Notes: a model not told the origin generated them from the sequence alone. A DNA stretch of 64,000 nucleotides from Sunxiuqinia sp965372405 (GCA_965372405.1 CBDVCE010000001.1:94519-158518), one strand, 5' to 3'; shown: positions 1 to 9,611, numbered from the stretch's first letter. Made by a program: numbers and translations.

Positions 1-17
1 ATTCAAATTTTGAAAAA

Positions 18-455
18 ATGAAACAAGCAGAAATTCATACCAGCAAAGGTTTAATGAAAGTGGAACTTTACGAAGAAGATGCACCTGGCACAGTTGAAAA
101 TTTCGTGAAACTATCAAAAGATGGATTCTACGATGGATTAACTTTTCACCGTGTACTTCCAAATTTTGTTATTCAAGGTGGATGCCCAGACGGAACTGGA
201 GCTGGCGGCCCTGGATACAGCATCAAATGTGAACTTGATGGTAACAATCAACATCATGATCGTGGTGTTTTGTCAATGGCACATGCAGGACGTAATACTG
301 GCGGCTCACAATTTTTTGTTTGCCACAGTCGTGAAAATACAGCTCACCTTGACCGCAACCACACTTGCTTTGGGAAAGTTATTGAAGGTGTCGAGGTTAT
401 TGACAACATTTGTCAAGGCGATGAAATTGAAAAGATCGTTGTTATTGAAGGGTAG
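18..455 (+). CDS. Cyclophilin-type peptidyl-prolyl cis-trans isomerase
   Basis: Catalyses cis-trans isomerisation of proline peptide bonds. The 145-residue protein is a single cyclophilin domain without signal peptide, so it should be cytoplasmic. Visible family motifs are FHRVLPNFVIQGG (residues 43-55; Arg45 is the usual catalytic arginine), GGSQFF (95-100) and HLDRNHTCFGKV (110-121). The position that is Trp in cyclosporin-sensitive eukaryotic cyclophilins is His here, as is common in bacteria. ATG at 18 is the only reasonable start. A strong hairpin follows the stop codon, so the gene appears to be transcribed alone or as the last gene of an operon that starts before the window. Confidence 0.95.
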   Translation: MKQAEIHTSKGLMKVELYEEDAPGTVENFVKLSKDGFYDGLTFHRVLPNFVIQGGCPDGTGAGGPGYSIKCELDGNNQHHDRGVLSMAHAGRNTGGSQFFVCHSRENTAHLDRNHTCFGKVIEGVEVIDNICQGDEIEKIVVIEG

Positions 456-470
456 TTTATAAAACTTTAC

Positions 471-521
471 AATCAACCTTGTCCAACCAATTAAATGAAG
501 ATAAGGTTGATTACATTTTTT
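471..521 (+). terminator. Rho-independent terminator after the cyclophilin gene
   Basis: AATCAACCTT (471-480) pairs perfectly with AAGGTTGATT (503-512), a 10-bp stem with a 22-nt loop, followed by a short run of T (516-521). Confidence 0.7.
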
Positions 522-528
522 CTAAAAG

Positions 529-798
529 ATGAATCAAAAGAAAAACTGGCAAATTAAATTGGGGATATTCCTGATGATCTTCAGTGGAGTATTTTTTGGA
601 TTGATATTCCTAATCCCATTCATGGAGCTTGAAACCAAGCAAAAAGTATTCTGGTCATCAGCCAGCTTTATTGCCATGGAGGTTGTTTTTTGGTCAGGAG
701 GATTACTCGTTGGCAAAGAACTTTTCATCAGGTACAAAACCAAACTAAATCCTATAAATTGGTTTAAGAAAAAGGATGCCCCTGTTGAAGAAGAATAA
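529..798 (+). CDS. Small membrane protein, transporter-suffix-domain-like
   Basis: An 89-residue protein with two hydrophobic helices (about residues 9-30 and 43-62) and a basic, then acidic, C-terminal tail containing the motif LNPINWFKKK. The pattern of two helices plus LNPxNWFKK matches my recollection of the small proteins called transporter suffix domain-containing protein; no function is established. It lies tail to tail with an MFS transporter: the two stop codons are directly adjacent (796-798 and 799-801), inside the 16-bp perfect palindrome AAGAATAATTATTCTT (791-806). A role as a partner of that transporter is only suggested by this arrangement. Confidence 0.75.
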   Translation: MNQKKNWQIKLGIFLMIFSGVFFGLIFLIPFMELETKQKVFWSSASFIAMEVVFWSGGLLVGKELFIRYKTKLNPINWFKKKDAPVEEE

Positions 799-1977
799 TT
801 ATTCTTTTATTTCTGGTTTCACCAACACTAAAACAATCAGGAACATTAGAAGTGCCGCTACTGCACCTGCAAAAAAGGATAAGCTAATTCCACCGATAGC
901 ATAAAATACTCCAATCACTAATGGGCCAATGGTTTGTCCAATACGGAGAACCATTGAATTAAGAGACATAAATGCAGCACGTTCGTGAATTGATGACAAT
1001 CCAGCTAACATATTCATAATTGATGGTATCAAAATTCCATGCCCCAGGCCAAACAATGCAATCCCAATAAATATTTCCACCCAAACTGAAGAATATGCAA
1101 GAATAAGCATTGACAGTAAATACAACACCGCAGAAATTAAAAGCTGCTGTTTAGGCTGAATAATCTTACTAATCAAGGGAAGCTGAAACGATGTTAATGC
1201 TGTCACCAATGACATTAGAGACATTGCACCACCTATCACTACTGAATTAGCAGAAAAACTTTCTTTAAGTAGAATTGGGAAATAAGTAAGATATGAGCCA
1301 TAAAGTATTACAAATAATAAAATACTCACAATAAAAAGTCCCCAAACCGTAGAGCGATTAACAGTGCGCCAAACATTTCCAAAATATTCTTTCAGCCCAA
1401 GACGATTTTTGGGTTCTGGATTATTCAGACCAGAAATTACCCAAATCCCAAATGGAATTGCCAATAGCGGAAGAACAAATACATAGTGCCATCCCAACAC
1501 CGTCAACACCCCTCCAATCGCAGGATAAGTAGCAGTGCCAATACTTAAAACACTTGCATTATATCCCATAGCGGCAGTTCGCTTTTCTCCTTTAAAAAGA
1601 TCTCCAATCAGTGTCATGTTTAGGCTTGACAAAGCACTGGCACCAACACCCTGAACAAATCGAAGTAAAAGCAACATGTAAAAATCATGGGTGAAAACAC
1701 AGGTAAATCCTGCAATGCCAAATACGAATAAAGAAGGCACCAAAATTACTTTACGCCCATGCCGATCAGCAAGAACTCCTGTTACTGGAGTAAGAAAAAT
1801 ACCTGGGAGTGTAAAAGCTGCAATGAGCCATCCTACCTGCTGAGTTGTAATTTCAAAATAATTGATAATTTCAGGAAAAGCAGGAGTAATACTAGCAACC
1901 CCCATCACTGCAAAAAGGGTTGTCCCAAAAATTACAATTAGGTTTTTATCTTTCAGTATTTCTTTACCACTCCCCAT
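799..1977 (-). CDS. MFS transporter, drug-efflux type
   Basis: A 392-residue major facilitator with about 12 transmembrane helices. The cytoplasmic loop between helices 2 and 3 carries the MFS signature GVLADRHGRKV (about residues 67-77). The helix-5 region has the small-residue-rich pattern (GTATYPAIGGVL) seen in drug:H+ antiporters. Substrate cannot be read from sequence; efflux of small hydrophobic compounds is the usual role for this subgroup. ATG at 1977 gives a normal cytoplasmic N-terminus. An interrupted palindrome 27 bp upstream (2004-2021) could be an operator. The gene converges on the small two-helix protein with no intergenic spacer. Confidence 0.9.
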   Translation of the reverse strand: MGSGKEILKDKNLIVIFGTTLFAVMGVASITPAFPEIINYFEITTQQVGWLIAAFTLPGIFLTPVTGVLADRHGRKVILVPSLFVFGIAGFTCVFTHDFYMLLLLRFVQGVGASALSSLNMTLIGDLFKGEKRTAAMGYNASVLSIGTATYPAIGGVLTVLGWHYVFVLPLLAIPFGIWVISGLNNPEPKNRLGLKEYFGNVWRTVNRSTVWGLFIVSILLFVILYGSYLTYFPILLKESFSANSVVIGGAMSLMSLVTALTSFQLPLISKIIQPKQQLLISAVLYLLSMLILAYSSVWVEIFIGIALFGLGHGILIPSIMNMLAGLSSIHERAAFMSLNSMVLRIGQTIGPLVIGVFYAIGGISLSFFAGAVAALLMFLIVLVLVKPEIKE

Positions 1978-2003
1978 ATACCAGAAAATGAATAACTAAG
2001 GTA

Positions 2004-2021
2004 TTGTATTATAGAATACAA
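2004..2021. promoter_or_regulatory. Interrupted palindrome upstream of the MFS gene
   Basis: TTGTATT (2004-2010) and AATACAA (2015-2021) form a perfect 7-bp inverted repeat around ATAG, 27 bp before the MFS start codon on the minus strand. Its size and place fit a dimeric repressor site; no regulator gene is adjacent. Confidence 0.35.
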
Positions 2022-2082
2022 ACAAAAAATGCACCCCTCAAACTTCAAGGATTGCATCTTTATATAGTATTATTTGAGTGTT

Positions 2083-2772
2083 CTATTTATTCATAATAAT
2101 TGGAGCAAGTTCATCTTTTACCTTTTTAAATTCATCCTCTTCCAGCAATCCCAGATCAAACAATTCTTTTGTTTCTTTCAACTTCGCAATGGCTTCGCCA
2201 CGGGTCATTGGAGCATTTATACTTTTAATCTCCCCTGCAATAACTGCCTTTTCGTAATCAGTAACAGACATAAATTTGTTAATCCCAAATGCTCTACCAT
2301 TAGGTTCCCCTAAAAGCATCAATAATCTTAATGGTTTTTTCTTGCTCCCTTTATGAATCACTCTCATGTCTGAAATAACAACAATCTCACCTTCCATTTT
2401 CGCAGGTGCATTATTGGGTGTTTGTCCATCAACAGCATTTAGCAGATTCCCAGCGCCACCGGGTCTGCCCATTATTACATTCGAAAAACTATTCTTTGTT
2501 TTTGATTTGGCACTGGCGACACCAAAAGTACCTCCTGTTCCAACTGCTGTTGTTGTTGTTTCCGAGCCTGAAGGAATCCCAATTATAAGAGTATCTCCCA
2601 GAACTAAAACAGAACCATCAGCAGCTGTGTACTTTAAAACATGTGTATTATTTCTAATCAACTGAAACACTGAAGAATTTTGACTGTCTTCATACGTTAG
2701 TTTATCAATTTGTTTCTGAGCAAAAACACTTATTGAAAACAATACGAAAAAGGCTAAAATTATTTTTTTCAT
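2083..2772 (-). CDS. Secreted protein with C-terminal SHOCT-like segment, function unknown
   Basis: A 229-residue protein starting at ATG 2772, where MKKIILAFFVLFSISVFAQ is a clear Sec signal peptide; the longer frame to 2832 would place 20 polar residues before it and is rejected. The middle contains a low-complexity glycine/threonine stretch (about residues 75-110). The last 40 residues (from TRGEAIAKLKETKELFDLGL) have the amphipathic helix-turn-helix pattern of SHOCT-type short C-terminal domains. I do not recognise the family. It stands alone between the MFS gene and the leuS promoter region. Confidence 0.75.
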   Translation of the reverse strand: MKKIILAFFVLFSISVFAQKQIDKLTYEDSQNSSVFQLIRNNTHVLKYTAADGSVLVLGDTLIIGIPSGSETTTTAVGTGGTFGVASAKSKTKNSFSNVIMGRPGGAGNLLNAVDGQTPNNAPAKMEGEIVVISDMRVIHKGSKKKPLRLLMLLGEPNGRAFGINKFMSVTDYEKAVIAGEIKSINAPMTRGEAIAKLKETKELFDLGLLEEDEFKKVKDELAPIIMNK

Positions 2773-3157
2773 TGATATTGATTTTTTTAAATATGATTGA
2801 TTTTTGGAGATCCCTTTCCATTTTAATGCCAATTCTAAATCTGAAAAAATAAGTACCTGTTAATTTACCAAAATGTATTTACAGAATATATCAGACAAAA
2901 GATATTTCTTCATAATTCATCTTTATTCTAAATAAAACTTAAGTAATATTTATTTATGAATCAGTCATTTCATCTATACCTTAAGCGTCGTTCAATTTAC
3001 TATGCACTATACGCAGTTTTTTCTATCTTTGCCGCGCAATCATAAGCTGGTGAAAAGTATGACTGTCAACAATAACAGCGATACAATACAAGACTGGCAA
3101 TGTAATAAAATAACAAAAAGGTCTGCGACCTTTAACTGATTTTAATCAACCGATACG
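2773..3157. other. Intergenic region with the leuS promoter and leader
   Basis: 385 bp, AT-rich. It holds a -7 box (3024-3031), a small hairpin (3117-3133) and a 26-codon open frame (3059-3139, ATG to TGA) that contains no leucine codons. Nothing else recognisable was seen. Confidence 0.6.
3024..3031 (+). promoter_or_regulatory. Bacteroidota -7 promoter box for leuS
   Basis: TATCTTTG matches the Bacteroidota consensus TAnnTTTG exactly. No clear TTTG box is seen about 20 nt upstream. It would give a leader of roughly 120 nt before the leuS start codon. Confidence 0.6.
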
Positions 3158-5809
3158 ATGGAATACAAATTCTGGGACATTGAGCCAAAATGGCAAGCCT
3201 ACTGGGAGGAAAATAAAACCTTCAAGACCGAAAACGACTTTTCAAAACCAAAATATTACATCCTCGATATGTTTCCTTATCCATCTGGATCAGGACTTCA
3301 TGTTGGACACCCTGAAGGATACACTGCAACTGACATAATCAGCCGATACAAACGGATGAAAGGATTCAATGTATTGCACCCGATGGGATGGGATGCTTTT
3401 GGGCTACCTGCAGAGCAATACGCTATTCAAACAGGGACACACCCTGCAATCACTACCCAAAAGAACTGTGACAATTTCCGTCGTCAGATTAAAACATTAG
3501 GGCTTAGCTATGACTGGGATCGTGAGATCAATACTACCGACCCAAAATATTTTAAGTGGACACAGTGGATATTTACCAAACTGTATAATACATGGTTTGA
3601 TGCTGAAATAAACAAAGGTCGTCCTATTTCCGAATTACCTATTCCTGATGAAGTAAAAGCTGAAGGAAAAACTGCGGTAAAAGAATACATCGGCAAAAAA
3701 CGCCTGGCTTATTACGATAACGCTCAGGTATGGTGGTGCGAGCACTGCAAGACAGTATGTGCAAACGAAGAAGTTCTTACTGATGGTTCACATGAAAAAT
3801 GTGGCAATCAGGTGACTCGCAAAAACTTGAAACAATGGCTGCTTCGGATTCCTCATTATGCACAACGTTTGCTTGAGGGACTAAATGATTTGGACTGGCC
3901 AGAAGGTGTTAAAGACATGCAGAGAAACTGGATTGGCAAATCAACAGGCGCTGAAGTCGATTTTGTTTTACAAGGACTAGATCAAAGTCTACGTGTTTAT
4001 ACTACTCGTTCTGACACTTTGTTTGGTGCAACCTACATGGTTGTTTCACCAGAACATCCAATGCTTTCAGAAATTGTATTGGATGAGAAAAAAGCTGAAG
4101 TTGAGAAATACATTCAAGCTGCTTCATTAAAATCTGACTTGGATCGTACCGAGTTGGCCAAAGATAAAACCGGTGTATTTTCCGGACGTTACGCCATCAA
4201 CCCGGTTACAGGGAAAGAGGTTCCAGTTTGGGTTGCAGATTACGTACTAATGGGATATGGAACCGGAGCGATTATGGCTGTTCCGGCACATGATACTCGC
4301 GACTTTGAGTTTGCAGAAAAATTTGACATTCCAATTATTTGCATTCTCGATCCAAAAGATGCTGAAGATGAAATCAGAGAGCAAGTATTGACTGGTAAAG
4401 CTTGCTGGACTGGAGATGGTTCTTACGTCAACTCATCAAGTGATATTACAGGACTTGATATTAACGAACTAAATAAAGATGATGGCATCGCCAAAACAAT
4501 TGGTTGGCTGGAAGAAAAACAAATCGGGAATGCAACTGAAAACTTCAAACTTCGCGATTGGCTATTTAGCCGCCAGCGTTATTGGGGCGAACCATTCCCT
4601 GTAATTCACTGGGAAGATGGCGAAGTAACTCTAGTTGAAGATGACCTACCAGTAAGCTTGCCAGACATGGAGAAATTTGAACCGGGAGATGGAGGCGAAT
4701 CGCCACTGTCCAATGCTGGTGACTGGCTAACGGTAGTTGATAAGAATGGGCGAAAAGGTCGCCGGGAAACCAATACCATGCCTCAATGGGCGGGATCATG
4801 CTGGTACTACCTGCGCTATATCGACCCAAAAAATGATGAGCAGATTTTTGACAAAAAAGTTGAAAACTACTGGATGCCTGTTGACTTATACATTGGAGGT
4901 GCAGAGCATGCCGTACTTCACTTATTGTACTCACGATTCTGGCACAAGGTATTATTTGACTTAGATATTGTTTCAACTGAAGAACCATTCCAAAAACTGT
5001 TCAATCAGGGAATGATTCTCGCGTTTGCATACGAAACACAAACGGGAGGAAAGGTAACTTCAGATTTAGTTGAAGAAAAAGATGGTGCGTATTTCCATAC
5101 AGAAACAGGAGAAGAACTTCGTCAGATTGTTGCAAAAATGTCGAAGTCTTTGAAGAATGTCATCAACCCTGATGACGTGGTAGAGAAATATGGAGCTGAT
5201 GCACTTCGATTGTACGAAATGTTTATGGGACCATTGGATGACACCAAACCGTGGGCTGAAAATGGTGTAAAAGGAGTTTTTGGATTCCTTGGACGTGCTT
5301 GTCGTTTCTTTGCAAATCTGGATAATATTGTTGATGGAGAAGAAGACAAAGATGTATTGAAGTTACTTCAGCAAACCATCATTAAAGTAGGTGATGATAT
5401 AGAAAACCTGAAATTCAACACAGGGATATCGGCACTTATGGTATTTAATAATTTGGCAATAAAAAAAGGAAAAGTGACTAAGGCAACAGCGCAAACTTTT
5501 GCTACAATTCTGGCACCTTATGCTCCACACCTTGCGGAGGAATTATGGCAACTTTATGGCAACGAGAAGACATTATCGTACGAACCATGGCCTGTCGCTG
5601 ACAAAAGCTTGTTGGTTGAAGACACACACACATATCCGGTTTCATTCAATGGCAAAATGCGTTTTAAGCTGGAGCTACCATTAGATATGCCAAAAGATGA
5701 AATTGAAAAGATTGTATTGGAACATGAGCTTTCTCAAAAATGGCTGGATGGGAAATCACCTAAGAAAATGATTATTGTCCCTAAAAAGATTATTAATGTA
5801 GTTGTTTAA
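3158..5809 (+). CDS. leuS: Leucyl-tRNA synthetase
   Basis: Charges tRNA-Leu with leucine using ATP. The 883-residue class I synthetase shows the HIGH-type motif as HVGHPEG (about residues 48-54) and KMSKS at 660-664. A CP1 editing domain lies between them, with the family motif for the editing pocket (TTRSDTLFGATYMVVSPEH). A zinc-binding-like Cys cluster (WWCEHCKT and EKCG) is present near residue 190. The C-terminal anticodon-binding segment is complete, ending in KKIINVVV, and length is normal for the bacterial family. ATG 3158 begins MEYKFWDIEPKWQ, the standard N-terminus. Transcribed alone, with a 120-nt leader and a bidirectional terminator. Confidence 0.98.
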   Translation: MEYKFWDIEPKWQAYWEENKTFKTENDFSKPKYYILDMFPYPSGSGLHVGHPEGYTATDIISRYKRMKGFNVLHPMGWDAFGLPAEQYAIQTGTHPAITTQKNCDNFRRQIKTLGLSYDWDREINTTDPKYFKWTQWIFTKLYNTWFDAEINKGRPISELPIPDEVKAEGKTAVKEYIGKKRLAYYDNAQVWWCEHCKTVCANEEVLTDGSHEKCGNQVTRKNLKQWLLRIPHYAQRLLEGLNDLDWPEGVKDMQRNWIGKSTGAEVDFVLQGLDQSLRVYTTRSDTLFGATYMVVSPEHPMLSEIVLDEKKAEVEKYIQAASLKSDLDRTELAKDKTGVFSGRYAINPVTGKEVPVWVADYVLMGYGTGAIMAVPAHDTRDFEFAEKFDIPIICILDPKDAEDEIREQVLTGKACWTGDGSYVNSSSDITGLDINELNKDDGIAKTIGWLEEKQIGNATENFKLRDWLFSRQRYWGEPFPVIHWEDGEVTLVEDDLPVSLPDMEKFEPGDGGESPLSNAGDWLTVVDKNGRKGRRETNTMPQWAGSCWYYLRYIDPKNDEQIFDKKVENYWMPVDLYIGGAEHAVLHLLYSRFWHKVLFDLDIVSTEEPFQKLFNQGMILAFAYETQTGGKVTSDLVEEKDGAYFHTETGEELRQIVAKMSKSLKNVINPDDVVEKYGADALRLYEMFMGPLDDTKPWAENGVKGVFGFLGRACRFFANLDNIVDGEEDKDVLKLLQQTIIKVGDDIENLKFNTGISALMVFNNLAIKKGKVTKATAQTFATILAPYAPHLAEELWQLYGNEKTLSYEPWPVADKSLLVEDTHTYPVSFNGKMRFKLELPLDMPKDEIEKIVLEHELSQKWLDGKSPKKMIIVPKKIINVVV

Positions 5810-5839
5810 AACGATTCTATAATAAACACATTTATAAGT

Positions 5840-5869
5840 GGCATTCTTCAATTGAGGAATGCCATTTTT
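5840..5869. terminator. Bidirectional terminator between leuS and the histidine kinase
   Basis: Stem GGCATTCTTC / GAGGAATGCC (5840-5863, one G-T pair) followed by TTTTT (5865-5869). It terminates leuS on the plus strand. It overlaps the stop codon and last codons of the convergent kinase gene, so those codons lie within the stem. Confidence 0.85.
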
Positions 5870-7161
5870 GTTACATTGCTTTCACAAATTGTGAAATAAA
5901 AAGTAGTCCCCTCTCCAAACACAGAGTCGACCCAAATTTGACCACCCATTTTTTCAACCAATTGCTTTGACAGAAAGAGCCCAATTCCTGTCCCGCGTGA
6001 TAACCGGTCTGCACTTTCTTCAATTTTCACAAAACGTTCAAAAATCTGTTTCTGATTCTCAGGACGGATACCAATACCTGTATCTTTTACAAAAAACATC
6101 AGTTCGCCAGCTTCTTTTATACAACCATAAGTAACAGATCCTTTTTCAGTAAACTTGATTGCGTTATTTATTAAATTCCGCAGAACCTGTTCCAGACGAG
6201 TAGAATCAGTATAAACATTAGGGTTATCAAGGTTTAATTCATATTGAATAGACAATTGTTCCTTATTAATCATGCCTTCAAAGCTAATCTTAAGCCACTC
6301 AAACATTTTCTCAATATTAACTTCCTTATTTTTAAAGACAAGTTCGTCTACTTCAATTTTTGAAAGATCAATAATATCCTCAATCAACTTCAATAAATAA
6401 TCACTATTTGTAGTCAGGATGTCTTTAAACAACTCTTGTTTTTCCTTCGTAAATTCCTCTTCAGCTAATAAAGATGAAAAGCCTACAATAGCATTCAATG
6501 GAGTTCGAATCTCATGAGACATATTTGCTAAAAATGCAGACTTAAGCTGATCAGCTTTTCGTGCTTTCTGATATTGCTCAATATAATTGCGTTTAATCGC
6601 TGCAATAAATGCGGTCATCATCATCAGTGCAAAAATAAGTCCAAAATAAACATCTGAAATTCGGGAATATTCAGAAGGATAACTCCCAACTAGATTCGGT
6701 TGCTGAATTTCTTGGGTATATAAAAACAACAGATTAATTAGAATTAAAGAAAAAATAAAAACAACTCTTTTTTTATCCCAAACAAAAATATAAAAGGTAA
6801 ATGCAACCAGATACAAAGTCAAGATTGGACCTTTAGACCCAAAATTATACAACCATGCAAAATTTAGAGAGAGCAAAATTGCAATGGAAACCAGCAAATA
6901 AAGCATTTTTGAAATTCTTCTGAATCTACCGATAATAAAGAAAATACTAAATACGATAAACATACATACCGAAAAAATAGTAATTTCTTCCGGAAGGTTC
7001 TGAATGTAATTAAAGATAGCACTTGATAATCCAGCTAATGCGATAATAATACTTGTGTACATTATCAATACATCCTGAAAACTTAAACTAGCAGAACTAC
7101 CGAAAAAGAACGTTCTGGTTTTTTCTATACTAATAGCTGGGAAAATGCCCATAACTCTCAT
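5848..7161 (-). CDS. Orphan membrane histidine kinase
   Basis: A 437-residue sensor kinase. The N-terminal half has six predicted membrane helices (about residues 32-52, 61-78, 84-106, 111-127, 132-148, 171-188) with almost no periplasmic loop, so it probably senses a signal in or near the membrane. A HisKA domain follows, with phospho-acceptor His216 in MSHEIRTPL. A HATPase_c domain carries NLINNAIKFTEKG (N box), DTGIGI (G1) and GTGIGLFLSK (G2). No response regulator is adjacent on either side, so the partner is unknown. ATG 7161 was used; ATG 7152 is an equally possible start. Its 3' end lies inside the leuS terminator hairpin. Confidence 0.92.
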   Translation of the reverse strand: MRVMGIFPAISIEKTRTFFFGSSASLSFQDVLIMYTSIIIALAGLSSAIFNYIQNLPEEITIFSVCMFIVFSIFFIIGRFRRISKMLYLLVSIAILLSLNFAWLYNFGSKGPILTLYLVAFTFYIFVWDKKRVVFIFSLILINLLFLYTQEIQQPNLVGSYPSEYSRISDVYFGLIFALMMMTAFIAAIKRNYIEQYQKARKADQLKSAFLANMSHEIRTPLNAIVGFSSLLAEEEFTKEKQELFKDILTTNSDYLLKLIEDIIDLSKIEVDELVFKNKEVNIEKMFEWLKISFEGMINKEQLSIQYELNLDNPNVYTDSTRLEQVLRNLINNAIKFTEKGSVTYGCIKEAGELMFFVKDTGIGIRPENQKQIFERFVKIEESADRLSRGTGIGLFLSKQLVEKMGGQIWVDSVFGEGTTFYFTICESNVTKMAFLN

Positions 7162-7422
7162 AGCGAGCAGTTGTGTTTATTTGCAAATAAAATTTAAAAC
7201 GATGAATCTAGCATTTATAATTGTTTCAACCAAAGTTTTTTTTCAAGAGGGAAACCACAAAATTCATAAATAAAACACATTATTGTTGAAGAATCTTAGC
7301 TAATTCGACAACAAAAATGATTTCCCTGATTTTTCTCAATAAATATTAATAAATAGCTGCGTTCTTTTGCGCGCAATTTTAATGAATTCTTTTATTTTGT
7401 ATAATTCGATATCGGAAGGAAA

Positions 7423-8280
7423 ATGAAACAAAAATTAATTTCAACATTCAAAGATTACATAATCATTTCAGCAGGTCTTTTGCTTTTCGCAATGGCCTGG
7501 ACTGTCTTTCTTATTCCTGCAGAAATTACAGGTGGTGGCATTAGCGGTATCGCTGCAGTTATCTTTTATAGTTCGGGAATCCCAATTTGGATTTCGTATT
7601 TAATTGTAAATGTCTTTTTAGTAGCGTTAGCGCTAAAAGTTTTGGGCGCAAGCTTTGGTATAAAAACAATCTTTAGCATGTCGCTCATGTCATTTCTATT
7701 TGCTGTATTACCTGAGCTAATTACAGAGCCAATTATTGACGACACCTTTTTATCTGCCGTACTCGGAGGAATGCTTGGAGGAGTTGGACTCGGTATTGTT
7801 TTTTCACGCGGAGGAAGCACTGGGGGCACAGATATTATTGCAATGATTATTAACAAGTACCGGAACATTAGTCCGGGAAAAGTAATTCTTGCCTGTGATG
7901 TGATTATTATTGCCTCTTCGTATTTTGTTTTCCACTCACTGGAGAAACTGGTTTACGGATATGTGTCCATGTGGGTTGTTTCGTATTCACTTGATGCATT
8001 CTTAAATGGTGCAAAGCGATCAACTCAAATGTTCATCTTCTCAAAAAAATATGATGAAATTGCTGATTTTATCAATAAAAAAACCGACAGGGGCGTTACT
8101 CTTATTAATGGTACTGGTTGGTACACAAAAGAAAATGTTGACATACTAATGACCGTTGTGCGAAAACGTGAGTCGAGCATGATTTTTAGAAAAATTAAAA
8201 ATATTGATCCTGAGGCATTTATAACCATGGGCAGTGTCGAGGGTGTATTTGGTCATGGATTTGACAAAATAAAAATATAA
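7423..8280 (+). CDS. YitT family membrane protein
   Basis: A 285-residue inner-membrane protein. The N-terminal two thirds hold about five hydrophobic helices with the family motif ITGGGISGIAAV (about residues 34-45) and SRGGSTGGTDIIA (about 128-140). The C-terminal 80 residues form the soluble DUF2179 domain (from about residue 205, ending EGVFGHGFDKIKI). The biochemical role of the family is not established. The start MKQKLISTFKDYIIISAG is supported by its position after 260 bp without genes. The next gene begins one base after its stop codon, so the pair is almost certainly one transcript. Confidence 0.93.
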   Translation: MKQKLISTFKDYIIISAGLLLFAMAWTVFLIPAEITGGGISGIAAVIFYSSGIPIWISYLIVNVFLVALALKVLGASFGIKTIFSMSLMSFLFAVLPELITEPIIDDTFLSAVLGGMLGGVGLGIVFSRGGSTGGTDIIAMIINKYRNISPGKVILACDVIIIASSYFVFHSLEKLVYGYVSMWVVSYSLDAFLNGAKRSTQMFIFSKKYDEIADFINKKTDRGVTLINGTGWYTKENVDILMTVVRKRESSMIFRKIKNIDPEAFITMGSVEGVFGHGFDKIKI

Positions 8281-8281
8281 T

Positions 8282-9550
8282 ATGAAAAAGTATTGGATTG
8301 AAATTGTTTTTATCGGAATTAGTTTATCACTGTTAACGTATCTGTTTATTGTTCCGGCATCAATGCCAAAATTTGAAATTAGCGAACCAATTCCCGAAGT
8401 AATCCCCGATCCAATCCTTAAATTTGGGTTACCTGTTGACTCTTTCATTATTGAAGATGGAAAAATCAGAAGAAATCAAAACCTTTCTGATATTTTATCG
8501 AAGAAAGGTGTGTCCTACCAAACAATTGACAAACTTGCACGAAAATCAAAACCCATTTTTGATGTTCGAAAAATCAAATATAAAAACCCTTTTCATTTCT
8601 TTTTCAGTAACGATAGCCTTAAAACTCCCTCTTACTTTGTTTATGAAATTGATGCAGTAGACTATATTATCTATCACCTCAATGACAGTCTTTTCATTAC
8701 TCGCGGGAAGAAACCAATACATACAGAATTAAGAACTGCTACCGGCGTTATAAAGTCTTCCCTCTGGAACACAATGAAAGAGAACAACATCAATCCGGTT
8801 TTAGCAATTGAACTTTCCGAGATTTACGCCTGGACAGTTGATTTTTTTGGTATTCAGAAAGGAGATAAGTTCCGTGTGATTTATGAAGAAAACTTTGTTG
8901 ACAGTACTTCGGTTGGTATTGGAAAAATTTATGCCAGCCAGTTTCAACACATTAATGAAGATTATTATGCTTTTATTTTCAATCAGGATAGTGTTGAAAA
9001 CTTCTTTGACGAACAAGGAAAAAGCCTCCGAAAAGCATTTTTAAAAGCGCCACTTAAATTCTCCAGAATTAGTTCCAGATTTTCGTACAGCCGAATGCAC
9101 CCCGTTTTAAAATACCGACGTCCTCACTTGGGAATTGATTATGCGGCAGCAACTGGCACTCCGGTTCAATCAATTGGAGATGGAGTTGTAACTCGCAAAG
9201 GCTATCAAAAAAGAGGTGGAGGAAGATATCTATACATCAAACACAATTCTGTTTATACAACCTGCTACATGCACTTAAATGGATATGGAAAAGGAATTGC
9301 ACCAGGAGTTCGGGTAAAGCAAGGGCAAACTATTGGTTACGTAGGAAAATCAGGCTTAGCAACTGGTCCACATTTGGATTTCAGGGTATTTAGAAACGGC
9401 TCAGCAATGGATCCGCTAAAAGTTAAAGCACCACCAGTAGAGCCGGTTCGTGAAGAAAAAATGCATGATTACACATTAATAAAAGATTCCCTGATGCAAG
9501 AATTGCAATTCATTCCATTTCCTGAAAACAAACCCAGGAAACAATCTTAA
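8282..9550 (+). CDS. M23 family peptidoglycan endopeptidase, membrane-anchored
   Basis: A 422-residue protein with one N-terminal membrane anchor (about residues 5-27), a periplasmic middle region resembling the OapA/LysM-like segment of MepM-type enzymes, and a C-terminal LytM/M23 domain. The zinc ligands are visible: His282 and Asp286 in HLGIDYAA, and the HxD motif in GPHLDFRV (His364). Such enzymes cleave peptide cross-links in peptidoglycan during growth. Both metal motifs are intact, so it is probably active rather than a degenerate activator. It follows the YitT gene by one nucleotide. Confidence 0.92.
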   Translation: MKKYWIEIVFIGISLSLLTYLFIVPASMPKFEISEPIPEVIPDPILKFGLPVDSFIIEDGKIRRNQNLSDILSKKGVSYQTIDKLARKSKPIFDVRKIKYKNPFHFFFSNDSLKTPSYFVYEIDAVDYIIYHLNDSLFITRGKKPIHTELRTATGVIKSSLWNTMKENNINPVLAIELSEIYAWTVDFFGIQKGDKFRVIYEENFVDSTSVGIGKIYASQFQHINEDYYAFIFNQDSVENFFDEQGKSLRKAFLKAPLKFSRISSRFSYSRMHPVLKYRRPHLGIDYAAATGTPVQSIGDGVVTRKGYQKRGGGRYLYIKHNSVYTTCYMHLNGYGKGIAPGVRVKQGQTIGYVGKSGLATGPHLDFRVFRNGSAMDPLKVKAPPVEPVREEKMHDYTLIKDSLMQELQFIPFPENKPRKQS

Positions 9551-9611
9551 AAATTAAGCTCCAATATTTATTATTATTCCAATTTACACTAATTCAATAA
9601 TTGAAGAAGTA

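Noticed and set aside
3059..3139. Leader peptide for transcription attenuation of leuS
   Set aside because: The 26-codon frame contains no leucine codons and no alternative terminator structure with a T-run follows.
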